From: Bacteroidales bacterium UBA4318
GTDB lineage: Bacteria > Bacteroidota > Bacteroidia > Bacteroidales > UBA932
NCBI GenBank assembly: GCA_002393895.1
Contig: DGUE01000036.1
Location: forward strand, 1-16,019
DNA length: 16,019 nucleotides
Direction: 5' to 3'
Shown: one piece after another, positions 1 through 7,270 of the stretch
How the letters are laid out: each line of letters opens with the position of its first letter
How positions within the stretch are numbered: the stretch's first letter is position 1
Notes under the pieces: generated by a model
Told to the model about the DNA's origin: nothing
Database searches by the model: none
Seen by the model: the letters and a program-made list of their open reading frames with translations, nothing else
Program-made: the position numbers and the translations under genes

Positions 1-52
1 GGTACATTTAATCCGCTGCTATCAATGAAACAGTATTTTTTGGTAAGGCTAC

Positions 53-352
53 ATGAAGAAGTTCGCAAATAGCTCCTATATCGATGTAACCAGTCATCTG
101 GAGGAAAAATTCGGTCCTATTGGATCTGAAGGGTGGATTGACGCCGAATCCCGTGCGTGGGAAGAGTATAATGCACAGATTATTCGGAATGCCCGGAAAG
201 AATCCGGGTTGACACAAACAGAAGTTGCTGACCGCATAGGAGCAGATAAAGCATATATTTCCCGCGTTGAACACGGCATTACTGTCCCAACGGTTTCTTC
301 ATTTTACAGAATCATCTCAGCAATGGGGATGCGTGTTATTATCACAAGATAA
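53..352 (+). CDS. XRE-family helix-turn-helix protein, HigA-like antitoxin candidate
   Basis: The 99-aa protein has an N-terminal ~40 residues without a recognisable motif, then a Cro/C1-type helix-turn-helix at about residues 45-95. The HTH signature is clear: LTQTEVADRIG, then KAYISRVEHG as recognition helix, then VPTVSSFYRIISAMG. Proteins of this size and layout are usually cytoplasmic DNA-binding antitoxins encoded just downstream of a RelE/HigB-type toxin, and they repress their own operon. The expected toxin gene would lie to the left of the window. Only about 50 bases are visible there, and none of the reading frames shows a recognisable toxin tail, so the toxin pairing is inference. 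The start at 53 is preceded by GGTAAGG a few bases upstream. The gene faces the lipoprotein gene across a hairpin. Confidence 0.75.
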   Translation: MKKFANSSYIDVTSHLEEKFGPIGSEGWIDAESRAWEEYNAQIIRNARKESGLTQTEVADRIGADKAYISRVEHGITVPTVSSFYRIISAMGMRVIITR

Positions 353-358
353 ATACAA

Positions 359-386
359 CTAAAGCCCGGCCAATGCCGGGCTTTAG
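359..386. terminator. Bidirectional terminator-like hairpin
   Basis: A perfect 12-bp inverted repeat, CTAAAGCCCGGC (359-370) and GCCGGGCTTTAG (375-386), encloses a CAAT loop. It begins seven bases after the HTH stop codon and lies between two convergent genes, so it can end transcription from both sides. The U-tract is weak in both directions; the T's at the base of the stem partly substitute. Confidence 0.7.
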
Positions 387-414
387 ATATTTAAGAATTT
401 AAGCTCATAAGAAC

Positions 415-446
415 CAAGTATTCTTTCAAGTATTCTTTTAAGAATA
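415..446. repeat. 12-bp tandem duplication next to a small palindrome
   Basis: CAAGTATTCTTT occurs twice, head to tail and identical (415-426 and 427-438). The second copy runs into an inverted repeat, TATTCTT (431-437) and AAGAATA (440-446). It lies in the AT-rich 3' flank of the lipoprotein gene, between that gene and the bidirectional hairpin. The sequence does not show a function. It may be a slippage duplication or a weak 3' UTR hairpin. Confidence 0.5.
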
Positions 447-513
447 ATGTCTTTTTTAGAAGAGCCGCAACCACGAAAAGTAGCTTACTAAATCAAAATA
501 CGAATTGAAATCA

Positions 514-3345
514 TTATTCAGTGTAAATGACTTTTACGGATGTCACTCGTGTTGCGGCGCCAATGGTAGCAGTAACAGCCTTCTTCCCATCTGTAGGGGT
601 AACTGTTACAATCCCGCTTGAATAAGAACTTGTCGCATTACCCCAGGTGGAACTATTTAATTCATCATCATAGCCAGTCACACAAGAAAAAACAATCGAG
701 ACAATGGTTTTTTCCGTTGCCGGTGAAATGGTCAATTCATTGGATTTGTAGAATCTTGTATGAGTATTACTACCACCACCGAGGTAATTGTTAGGCTTAG
801 TGGATGAAGAACCCTTTCCTAGTGTCATCGTCATTGGTGTGCTAGACCATGTAACAATTTCATCCGATGCACTTGCAAAAGAATTCGTTGTCAAATCCCA
901 TGTCACACTAGGTAAATTAGCATCTTGAGTAACATTAATTGTATACTGTACATCAGCCTCCCCTGCCTTCGTGAAGGTTACCACAATTGTTCCAAACTGC
1001 TTTGTATCATTTGTATTCTCACCGGTAGAATAGGTAATTTGAGTGCAAGCAGCATTGATAGAAGCCGCCGTTACACATCCAGTATATGTCACGTTGGGTG
1101 TCCATCCTGTTGTTCTAAAAGCAGAGCCGCTCACTTTAGCGTTAGTAACACCAGAAACAGCAACGCCAGTGATATCTGAATAAACTATTTTAGGGGTAGT
1201 TTCATTGTTCACTACATTTGTTGGAATTACGCCGCACTTTGATGACATTACACAAATGGCGTAACCAGTAACAGTAACATTATCTCCCTCTGCAAGACCT
1301 GATGTTAAGGAAGAAAGAGGATAATACAATGTGACATTAGCAGTAGATCCACCTCCAACAATAATATCAAAATTGCTTCCATTCTTCTTAATGACACCTG
1401 TAAGGGTCACATAAGAAGCAAAACGATCTTCGTCATCTGCATTCCAAGCATCAATCTCGGTCTTAGTATATGTTGTAGGAGAAGGATAGTCATAAGAGCC
1501 CGTCGCACCAGGAGTAATAGTTGCTTCTGTAGGGAACTGCAAGCCTTTATTGTAATGGCCTATCGTGCCACCAACTGTCATGGTTTGACCAATAGAATAT
1601 GTGCTGGAGTTATTTGCATTCGTAAAAACAAGCACTGCACCAGTATTATCAGCGAGAATGAAGCCCTTGGTGCTGAAAGCTGCGATTTGGGCTGTCACAG
1701 TTCCAGGCGTATCGTAAACCAATGTGCTAACAGAAGCAGGAGATCCAGCTTGAGTAATGGTCACAGTTTCGTCTACGCCTGCAGAGGAACTGCTTACACT
1801 AACAACAATATCTCGAGGAGAAGTGCTACCATTAGCGGAGTAGTTAACCGTAATAGTATTACCTACAATAGAATAATCCACATAACCTGCACTCAAAGAA
1901 GAAACGGCAAGGTCAGCAATATTCAATTGCTTGATAGTTATATCAACTGAACCAGCAGTATATGCTGCATCATACGAAGTATCCGGAACGATAAGAATAT
2001 GGTCAGATGCCGTTGCCTCTCTGTAAAACACGCCAATACTCTTAATATTCCAAGTATCAGAAGCAGTAAACACAATGTCTTGGGCTAGACCAGTCCACGT
2101 GGTAGCATCTTCCGCATATGATCCACAGTCGGCCGAAAGCTTGGCAGCTGTTAAACCGCTGCCTGCAAAAGTAACCTTTTCAATCAAATATGAAGGATTA
2201 GTAGGGGCAATAGTGAGAGAGCCACCTCCCTTATATACACGGAGATCATAAGTATTAGGAGTACCTGTAGTCTTGTGAACACGAGTCTTAGTTCCACCAT
2301 CGGTAGATGTGATTGCTATATAGTCCACAGTCTGAACAGCGCCATCTAAATTCTTGTCAGAAGCGTCTCCGGGATTAATGCCCTGTGTAGTCAGCCAGTC
2401 AGGATCATTATACGGGAACATAGCCATGCTCATCGACTTGTTGGTGAAGTTGAAATTCAATGTATAAATCTTTCCAGCATTGAAAGAGAAATTAGAAGGG
2501 ACAATATTCTCTGATAATTGAATGCCTTCACTGGTTGTAACTCTAATGGAAAGAGAGGAACCCGCCGGAGCACTAAAAGGCTTGACAGCAAAGTAATAAA
2601 CGCCAGACGCATCCTTCACCAATGCATCTGCACCAGTAACATTCAAAGTAGCAATTCCATATCCAGCCGAATGATTAAGGACGGGTGAGACCCCGGAGAA
2701 GTTAGTACGATACTCGCCAACAAGATGACTCTCTGCAGATGTCCAGAATTCAACCTTGGAAACAGTAATAGGATCATCAATCTTATTGGTAACATTTACG
2801 GCAATGACGGCAGTCATCTGGTTCATGGTAATAGACGGTTTTGTTGCTGCAGCAATTGATGTCTTCTTTCCCCACAAAGGATAACCAGGGCCAGCCAAAT
2901 GAGACTTACTATTGTTGCCTGTCTGAAGTTGGGTTCCATCGGTACGATTTGCTATATAAACATAATCGAACAATGCGGGAGAATTTGCATAGTCGTCCTC
3001 AAAGGGATATAGTGCATACCAGTCATAACTCTTCTCGCCGTCCAAAGCAGCACCTAAGGAACCATTAAAAGTAGCTTTAGCCCCACTGGCAGAAGCAGAA
3101 AATGCTCCATCGCTTACATAGCTATCTGAGCCGTTTTCAGCATGGAAAAGGTTAATTCGATCACCTGCCACCCACGTGGTCAACATATCGTCGTTTGAAG
3201 TCTTGCAATCTGGAGTACCTACATTGATTTCAAAAGGAATCCCTTGAGACTTTTCCGCATTTGTGTTTTCCAATTCTTTCTGACATGAAACGAGAGTTGT
3301 GGCAGCTACTGTCACGGCACTCATGAAAAACAGTATCTTATTCAT
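514..3345 (-). CDS. Large fimbrillin/BACON-type multidomain surface lipoprotein
   Basis: A 943-aa protein that starts with a lipoprotein signal peptide: a hydrophobic stretch at residues 4-19 and lipobox LVSC with Cys21 as the lipidated residue. Residues ~36-300 resemble the fimbrillin-like (Mfa/FimA-type) N-terminal fold, with KTSNDDMLTTWVAGDRINLF, then a WYALYPF strand and a closing FNAGKIYTLNFNF. Residues ~336-443 form a beta-rich module. Residues ~456-533 look like a BACON/Ig-like domain ending in VTITQAG. Residues ~540-712 resemble the OB-fold-like domain common in such proteins (GFILADNTGAVLVF). A second BACON-like domain spans ~718-808 and ends in INVTQDA. The C-terminal module (~813-942) resembles the 336-443 module. 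It probably sits on the cell surface and binds glycan or host material, or contributes to pilus-like structures; the ligand is unknown. It is rich in Ser/Thr and looks lower in GC than the gcv genes. It is read together with the 53-aa gene 12 nt upstream. Confidence 0.8.
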   Translation of the reverse strand: MNKILFFMSAVTVAATTLVSCQKELENTNAEKSQGIPFEINVGTPDCKTSNDDMLTTWVAGDRINLFHAENGSDSYVSDGAFSASASGAKATFNGSLGAALDGEKSYDWYALYPFEDDYANSPALFDYVYIANRTDGTQLQTGNNSKSHLAGPGYPLWGKKTSIAAATKPSITMNQMTAVIAVNVTNKIDDPITVSKVEFWTSAESHLVGEYRTNFSGVSPVLNHSAGYGIATLNVTGADALVKDASGVYYFAVKPFSAPAGSSLSIRVTTSEGIQLSENIVPSNFSFNAGKIYTLNFNFTNKSMSMAMFPYNDPDWLTTQGINPGDASDKNLDGAVQTVDYIAITSTDGGTKTRVHKTTGTPNTYDLRVYKGGGSLTIAPTNPSYLIEKVTFAGSGLTAAKLSADCGSYAEDATTWTGLAQDIVFTASDTWNIKSIGVFYREATASDHILIVPDTSYDAAYTAGSVDITIKQLNIADLAVSSLSAGYVDYSIVGNTITVNYSANGSTSPRDIVVSVSSSSAGVDETVTITQAGSPASVSTLVYDTPGTVTAQIAAFSTKGFILADNTGAVLVFTNANNSSTYSIGQTMTVGGTIGHYNKGLQFPTEATITPGATGSYDYPSPTTYTKTEIDAWNADDEDRFASYVTLTGVIKKNGSNFDIIVGGGSTANVTLYYPLSSLTSGLAEGDNVTVTGYAICVMSSKCGVIPTNVVNNETTPKIVYSDITGVAVSGVTNAKVSGSAFRTTGWTPNVTYTGCVTAASINAACTQITYSTGENTNDTKQFGTIVVTFTKAGEADVQYTINVTQDANLPSVTWDLTTNSFASASDEIVTWSSTPMTMTLGKGSSSTKPNNYLGGGSNTHTRFYKSNELTISPATEKTIVSIVFSCVTGYDDELNSSTWGNATSSYSSGIVTVTPTDGKKAVTATIGAATRVTSVKVIYTE

Positions 3346-3357
3346 GGTCGTTTACAT

Positions 3358-3519
3358 TTAGAAAGATAAAGGGAATTCTGTTCCGGGAGTCTCCCAGTTG
3401 TTGATATCAACACTGTCAGTACTCTGGCAAATAATACCCTGCGACTTAAGCTCCAGGGCGGTGCACTCGGGCGCAATGTAGGTGCCTCGGGTGCTAAATT
3501 GTAATTGTTTTTTTGTCAT
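3358..3519 (-). CDS. 53-aa small protein of unknown function upstream of surface lipoprotein
   Basis: The ORF runs from ATG at 3517-3519 to TAA at 3358-3360. The product begins MTKKQLQFSTRGTYIAPECT, continues with ALELKSQGIICQST, and ends in NNWETPGTEFPLSF. It has no signal peptide and no membrane segment, and contains two cysteines (residues 19 and 31). It is separated from the lipoprotein start by only 12 nt, so the two are almost certainly co-transcribed. From memory, small Bacteroidales proteins with a similar Y-x-x-P-x-C ... E-x-x-x-x-G-x-x-C-x-S pattern precede other surface lipoprotein genes, but I cannot search for them here. Support for coding is the position, the clean frame and the non-random motif. 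The start lacks a Shine-Dalgarno sequence, which is usual in Bacteroidota. Possible roles are a translational leader, a secreted peptide precursor or a chaperone; none is shown by the sequence. Confidence 0.65.
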   Translation of the reverse strand: MTKKQLQFSTRGTYIAPECTALELKSQGIICQSTDSVDINNWETPGTEFPLSF

Positions 3520-3540
3520 AATATATAGTTTTAGTTAATT

Positions 3541-3679
3541 AGATTCCTTCACTTCGTTCGGAATGACATTGGCGCTGGATTCCTTCACTTTGTTCGGAAT
3601 GACACTGGCGCGGGATTCCTTCGCTATGCTCGGAATGACAGGGGCATCACCGGATTCCTTCGCTACGCTCGGAATGACA
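3541..3679. repeat. Four ~28-nt REP-like hairpin repeats in the leader of the lipoprotein operon
   Basis: Copies lie at 3541-3568, 3577-3604, 3613-3640 and 3652-3679, all in the same orientation. Each runs GGATTCC, a 12-nt core, then GGAATGACA (the first copy begins AG). Spacers are 8, 8 and 11 nt. ATTCC and GGAAT form the outer stem. Inside, a 2-bp inner stem closes a triloop, and its outer pair is A-T in copies 1-2 but G-C in copies 3-4, a compensatory change. Read on the - strand, copies 1 and 4 have GAA and GTA triloops. This is the 'TCATTCCGA...GAAGGAATCC' type of intergenic repeat that I recall from many Bacteroidota genomes. If the -7 box at 3710-3717 is used, all four copies are transcribed in the 5' leader of the 53-aa gene. 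Confidence 0.85.
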
Positions 3680-3709
3680 GTCCATGAAACGTCAACAAAC
3701 CGTAACAGG

Positions 3710-3740
3710 CAAAGTTAAAAAACCTCGCCTGCTATAAAAA
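3710..3740 (-). promoter_or_regulatory. Predicted promoter of the small-protein/lipoprotein operon
   Basis: On the - strand, TAACTTTG (complement of 3710-3717) matches the Bacteroidota -7 consensus TAnnTTTG exactly. A T-run (complement of 3736-3740) lies about 19 nt further upstream, at the -33 position, but it is TTTT rather than the consensus TTTG. Transcription would start near 3700-3705 and give a leader of roughly 180 nt containing the four hairpin repeats. The box also sits inside a CAGGC ... GCCTG inverted repeat (3707-3711 and 3727-3731). Confidence 0.5.
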
Positions 3741-3755
3741 ATAAATAAAGTATGA

Positions 3756-3808
3756 GTTATCAACAAAGGGGCGAAAGTTATTAACAATCGCCCCAGGGTT
3801 ATTAACAA
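3756..3808. promoter_or_regulatory. Symmetric triple GTTATYAACAA site, 21-bp period
   Basis: GTTATCAACAA (3756-3766), GTTATTAACAA (3777-3787) and GTTATTAACAA (3798-3808) are spaced exactly 21 bp apart, two helical turns. Each 9-bp core (GTTA-N-TAAC; one mismatch in the first copy) is itself a palindrome. The 10-nt spacers carry GGGGCGA (3768-3774) and TCGCCCC (3788-3794), inverted repeats whose centre is base 3781. That base is also the centre of the middle core and the midpoint of the outer two cores. The array lies ~40 bp upstream of the predicted -7 box, as expected for an activator or repressor operator. It also lies just after the stop of the neighbouring beta-propeller gene, so the GC arms could instead act in RNA as a terminator hairpin with a 13-nt loop. 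Confidence 0.6.
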
Positions 3809-3817
3809 GATTATGAT

Positions 3818-4690
3818 CTAGTAAATGTACAGTTCGTGAATCTCGTGGTCGTAGCCTTCGTAGAAGCCGCTGGGCATGCCTTTGATGATGCGGGCGCCGC
3901 GGTTGGAAAGGACTATGAGCGAGCCAGTTACAGGATTCATGCAGAGGCCTTCGATTTCTCCTTTACGGCGGAAGGAATCCATCGTAAGGAACAAAGAAAC
4001 TTTCGGTTTGACGTTCAGGCCCCCTTCGCTGTGAGGATCGCAGTAATAGATGTGGTCAGCTTCATCCTTATCGGCATCACCATCATCGGCAGAAATCAGA
4101 ATACGGCCGTCCGGACGGCAGAAAATCCCCTGTTGGAAGGCAGGAGCTGGATCCAGTTCAATTTTGCCGTAGTAGCTTCCGGTATCCTTGCTGTAGCAGT
4201 AGAGATGGCTGCCGTTAACCCAGTCTGCCATCCATACGAGACCGCGGTTGCGGTCTACTGCAAGCCCGCAGCATTCTACCTGGCCGGAATCGGCATTCCA
4301 GACCATCGAACGCTTGTATTTAAGGGTTTCGGCATCATAGATTGCAATCTGGATGTTCTGCCCAACGCCATCCATGAAATACTCGCAACCTGCATAGATT
4401 TCTCCTTCGAATACATCGATGTCTCCAATGTGATTGGGTGCGGGAGATCCAGCCGTAATGCCATCGAAAGGAGTCTCGTTCGAGAGCACCAACTCACCCT
4501 TCAGAGTGTACTTGTATAGGGCTGTGGAGCCGGAAACATAGTAATACTTGCCATCGCATGCAACTCCCTGACGGCCAGCCACTTTTATAACCTCCTTAAG
4601 AGGCATGGGATCTTCATTGCTGATGATGCAGCATGCACCGCATATGAGGACGCAGGCAAATAGTGCCGCTAGCTTAAATTTCATAAACAT
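3818..4690 (-). CDS. Exported beta-propeller-like lipoprotein of unknown function
   Basis: A 290-aa protein with a hydrophobic signal (residues ~5-19) ending at a cysteine pair; Cys20 after GA is the likely lipidation site, though the lipobox (CGAC) is imperfect. The body shows repeated beta-strand blades of the type GVACDGKYYYVSGS..LYKYTLKGE, IGDIDVFEGEIYAG, GLAVDRNRGLVWMADW, GIFCRPDGRILISADD and EGLCMNPVTGSLIVLSN. This suggests a six-bladed NHL/SMP-30-like propeller. Such proteins bind small molecules or act as esterases or lactonases; no catalytic set is recognisable here. It is the last gene of the gcv unit and overlaps the phosphodiesterase gene by 17 nt. The second Met (start at 4684) follows only two codons later and would shorten the overlap to 11 nt. 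The overlap suggests translational coupling and a shared function with that enzyme. Confidence 0.65.
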   Translation of the reverse strand: MFMKFKLAALFACVLICGACCIISNEDPMPLKEVIKVAGRQGVACDGKYYYVSGSTALYKYTLKGELVLSNETPFDGITAGSPAPNHIGDIDVFEGEIYAGCEYFMDGVGQNIQIAIYDAETLKYKRSMVWNADSGQVECCGLAVDRNRGLVWMADWVNGSHLYCYSKDTGSYYGKIELDPAPAFQQGIFCRPDGRILISADDGDADKDEADHIYYCDPHSEGGLNVKPKVSLFLTMDSFRRKGEIEGLCMNPVTGSLIVLSNRGARIIKGMPSGFYEGYDHEIHELYIY

Positions 4691-5828
4691 CCGCTTTAAT
4701 TGTAACGGTCACATCCCCCTCTGCAACAATCTCAAACTCAGGAGAGGATTTATAGAGGCGCAGGCCGACAAGAGCCTCCGCCGGAGTCTCACTGCTCAAA
4801 GGATAAACACGGTCTTCGACTTTCCAGTCCGCCGGCCTGCCATCGCGATGGATGTGATCCTTTACCCGCAGCTGAAGATTTCCGGTATAAGACAGATGCA
4901 CGGTCATGGCAGCGAAGTGGCCCACTTCAATCTCAGGGCTCTTCCAACTCTCCCCCGCCTTTAGCGTAACGGTCTCATTTACAGTGCTTTCAGGCGTACG
5001 TCCATTGGTCTGATGCCAGAAGAAATCCGATAATTCAATGTCCACATCGTCCCTCAGGGCCCTTTGCTCATGGGGAGTCGGGAAGATGGAAGCCTGCGCC
5101 CAGTAACCAACGTTATGCAGGGCATCGATGTAGGCGGCATCTTCCATGTCGTATTTCATTGTGCTCATTCCTACCCATCCGCCGAGGCTACGGAGGCCGC
5201 CAATGGTCTCTTTTGCACTCGCGCGTCCGGGATCCCAGAGCACGAGGCAGTTGGAAACGCGACGTGCATGACACAGAGCCTGGTAGTCGCCATCGAAGGC
5301 TATCCAGCCATCTCCCAGTATCTTCTGCGCCAGCTCATAGCTCTCCAAAACCTTGCTGTGCAGCATAGGCACGATGCCGTTTTTCCTGCACGCCTTAAGC
5401 ATTTCCTCCAGCGTGGGGATGGGAGTGCGCTTGGAGGGATCGGAAGACTCCAGCACATAGCCCTTGCGCAGATCCTCGAACAGAGTTTCGGAAACCCTCA
5501 CGGGAGCCTCTAACTTGGAATAGTCGGATGCGTTCCGCATGGTGCGGTTGATGGTGCCATCGTGCATGCAGACCATCACTCGGTCTTTTGTGTACTTCAC
5601 ATCCATCTCTACGGCCGGATATCCGAATCGGGCGGCCATCTCTATGCCATAGGTGCTGTTCTCGGGGATGAAGTACTCCCCGTCCGGTTCACGCAGCCAG
5701 CATCCGCGATGTGCGATAGCAGTGCTGACGCCATCCGGAGTCGTGGCGTCGAATAACTCCTTCACAGATACGGAAGAAGAACAGGCCTGAAGAATAATCA
5801 TCAGGCCTGCAATCATCATTTTTCTCAT
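4674..5828 (-). CDS. Glycerophosphodiester phosphodiesterase-family lipoprotein
   Basis: A 384-aa protein with lipoprotein signal [16 protein letters not shown], so Cys16 is probably lipidated and the enzyme faces the periplasm or cell surface. The GDPD/GlpQ active-site pattern is present: His40-Arg41-Gly42 (AHRG), Glu56-Asn57 (PENS), the metal pair Glu74-x-Asp76 (EMD) and His89-Asp90 (HDG). These enzymes hydrolyse glycerophosphodiesters to glycerol 3-phosphate and an alcohol, using Ca2+ or Mg2+. The GDPD barrel ends near residue 295. About 85 further residues form a beta-rich C-terminal extension (from [15 protein letters not shown] to the end) that the core family lacks, perhaps a binding domain. 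The start overlaps the gcvPB stop by four bases (ATGA), so it is read with the gcv genes. The true substrate is not visible from sequence. Confidence 0.85.
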   Translation of the reverse strand: MRKMMIAGLMIILQACSSSVSVKELFDATTPDGVSTAIAHRGCWLREPDGEYFIPENSTYGIEMAARFGYPAVEMDVKYTKDRVMVCMHDGTINRTMRNASDYSKLEAPVRVSETLFEDLRKGYVLESSDPSKRTPIPTLEEMLKACRKNGIVPMLHSKVLESYELAQKILGDGWIAFDGDYQALCHARRVSNCLVLWDPGRASAKETIGGLRSLGGWVGMSTMKYDMEDAAYIDALHNVGYWAQASIFPTPHEQRALRDDVDIELSDFFWHQTNGRTPESTVNETVTLKAGESWKSPEIEVGHFAAMTVHLSYTGNLQLRVKDHIHRDGRPADWKVEDRVYPLSSETPAEALVGLRLYKSSPEFEIVAEGDVTVTIKADVYEI

Positions 5829-7270
5829 GCTTTGAGTATGGGATTACGTGCTGCAGTAGTCTCGTCCGGACGTCCGATAGGCGCATTGTGCGGCGCTCCA
5901 TGCAGGATATCCGGATCCTCGGCTGCCTCTGCGGCTATCTTCTTCATGACAGCGATGAATTCATCCAGCGTCTCCAGGGATTCGGTTTCCGTTGGCTCAA
6001 TCATCAGTGCCTGATGGAAGAGCAGCGGGAAGTAGATCGTGGGAGCATGGAAGCCGTAGTCCAGCAGGCGCTTGGCCACATCGAGTGTGGTTGCACCGGC
6101 CTTGCCTTCGCGGGCACCGTCGTTAATGAGGCCATCGAAGACGAACTCATGCTTGCAGACAGTGGGGATTGGCAGCTTGTAGCAATCCTTCAGCGATTCC
6201 TTTATGTAGTTTGCGCCGAGGGTTGCAAGAGGGCCTGCCATTTTCACGTGCTCGCGGCCGAGCATAAGGATGTATGTATATGCGCGCAGCATCACGCCGA
6301 AATTGCCATGGAATCCGGATGTACGAGGGATTCTCAGGTAGGGAAGAACCCTCTCCCCTACTCCCACAGGGCCGCTTCCGGGGCCGCCTCCGCCATGAGG
6401 CGTGGAGAAGGTCTTATGGAGATTCAGATGCATGATGTCGAAGCCCATGTCGCCGGGGCGCACCTTTCCGAGAAGCGGGTTCATATTCGCCCCGTCGTAA
6501 TAGAGGAGGCCGCCGCATTCGTGCACCAGCTTTGCGATTTCGCCGATCTGACGCTCGAAGAGGCCGAGGGTGTTAGGATTGGTCATCATGATTCCGGCAA
6601 CATCCGGCCCAAGGAGGGGCTTCAGCGACTCCACATCCACAAGGCCGTCGGCACCGGACTTCACTTCCACTATCTGCAGGCCGCAGACGGCTGCAGATGC
6701 AGGGTTGGTGCCATGTGCACTGTCGGGGACTATCACTTTAGTGCGGGCGGTATCGCCTTTGGCAAGATGGTACTCCCTCATCAGCATAAGGCCGGTGAGT
6801 TCACCGTGAGCGCCGGCGCAGGGCAGGAATGTGAAGTGCTTCATGCCGGTGATTGCGGCCAGCGCAGCATCCAGATTGTCTATCACTTCCTGCGCGCCTT
6901 TCACCGTTTCTGCGGGCTGCAGAGGATGGAGGCCTGCGAACAGGGGATGTGCAGCAATCTCTTCGTTGATCTTGGGATTATATTTCATTGTGCAGGACCC
7001 AAGCGGATAGAATCCGGTGTCCACACCGAAGTTCATCTGGCTGAGGTTTGTGTAGTGGCGTACCACATCAACTTCACTCACCTCCGGCAGTTCTAGTTTG
7101 CTCTCTCGCAGCAAGTTCTTTGGGGCTGCGTCGCAGATGCAGCTCCTCTTCGCAGAAAAATGCTCATCGGCAGCTGCATCAGTCGCCGCAGCTACAAAAG
7201 TGTCTGGCAGTGAATAACCAATTCTGCCGGGATGGCTGAGTTCGAATATCAGTTTGTCGTAGTACCTCAT
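5825..7270 (-). CDS. gcvPB: Glycine dehydrogenase (decarboxylating), subunit 2
   Basis: A 481-aa C-terminal half of the glycine cleavage P protein. With GcvPA it decarboxylates glycine in the cytoplasm and passes the aminomethyl group to lipoyl-GcvH. The pyridoxal phosphate lysine is Lys286 in [19 protein letters not shown], with the family's glycine-rich segment directly after. Also visible are [10 protein letters not shown] (residues 91-100), [10 protein letters not shown] (184-193) and YYDGANMN around the PLP-contacting Asp259. The length is normal for the split form. It overlaps gcvPA by four bases (ATGA at 7267-7270) and the downstream phosphodiesterase gene by four. Bacteroides, as I remember it, has one fused gcvP, so the split form helps place the organism elsewhere in the order. 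Confidence 0.96.
   Translation of the reverse strand: MRYYDKLIFELSHPGRIGYSLPDTFVAAATDAAADEHFSAKRSCICDAAPKNLLRESKLELPEVSEVDVVRHYTNLSQMNFGVDTGFYPLGSCTMKYNPKINEEIAAHPLFAGLHPLQPAETVKGAQEVIDNLDAALAAITGMKHFTFLPCAGAHGELTGLMLMREYHLAKGDTARTKVIVPDSAHGTNPASAAVCGLQIVEVKSGADGLVDVESLKPLLGPDVAGIMMTNPNTLGLFERQIGEIAKLVHECGGLLYYDGANMNPLLGKVRPGDMGFDIMHLNLHKTFSTPHGGGGPGSGPVGVGERVLPYLRIPRTSGFHGNFGVMLRAYTYILMLGREHVKMAGPLATLGANYIKESLKDCYKLPIPTVCKHEFVFDGLINDGAREGKAGATTLDVAKRLLDYGFHAPTIYFPLLFHQALMIEPTETESLETLDEFIAVMKKIAAEAAEDPDILHGAPHNAPIGRPDETTAARNPILKA

Noticed and set aside
1..72. C-terminal tail of a toxin gene paired with the HTH gene
   Set aside because: One frame is open from the window edge to a stop at 70-72, but its 23 residues do not resemble a RelE/HigB C-terminus, so it cannot be supported.
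3541..3679. Regular ~28-nt repeats as a CRISPR array
   Set aside because: The separators are only 8-11 nt and partly similar to each other, the repeats drift in sequence, and no cas gene is near. They fit an intergenic hairpin repeat instead.
5888..7096. 402-codon open frame on the + strand
   Set aside because: It lies wholly antisense to gcvPB, whose protein has all family motifs. The antisense translation shows no recognisable domain.
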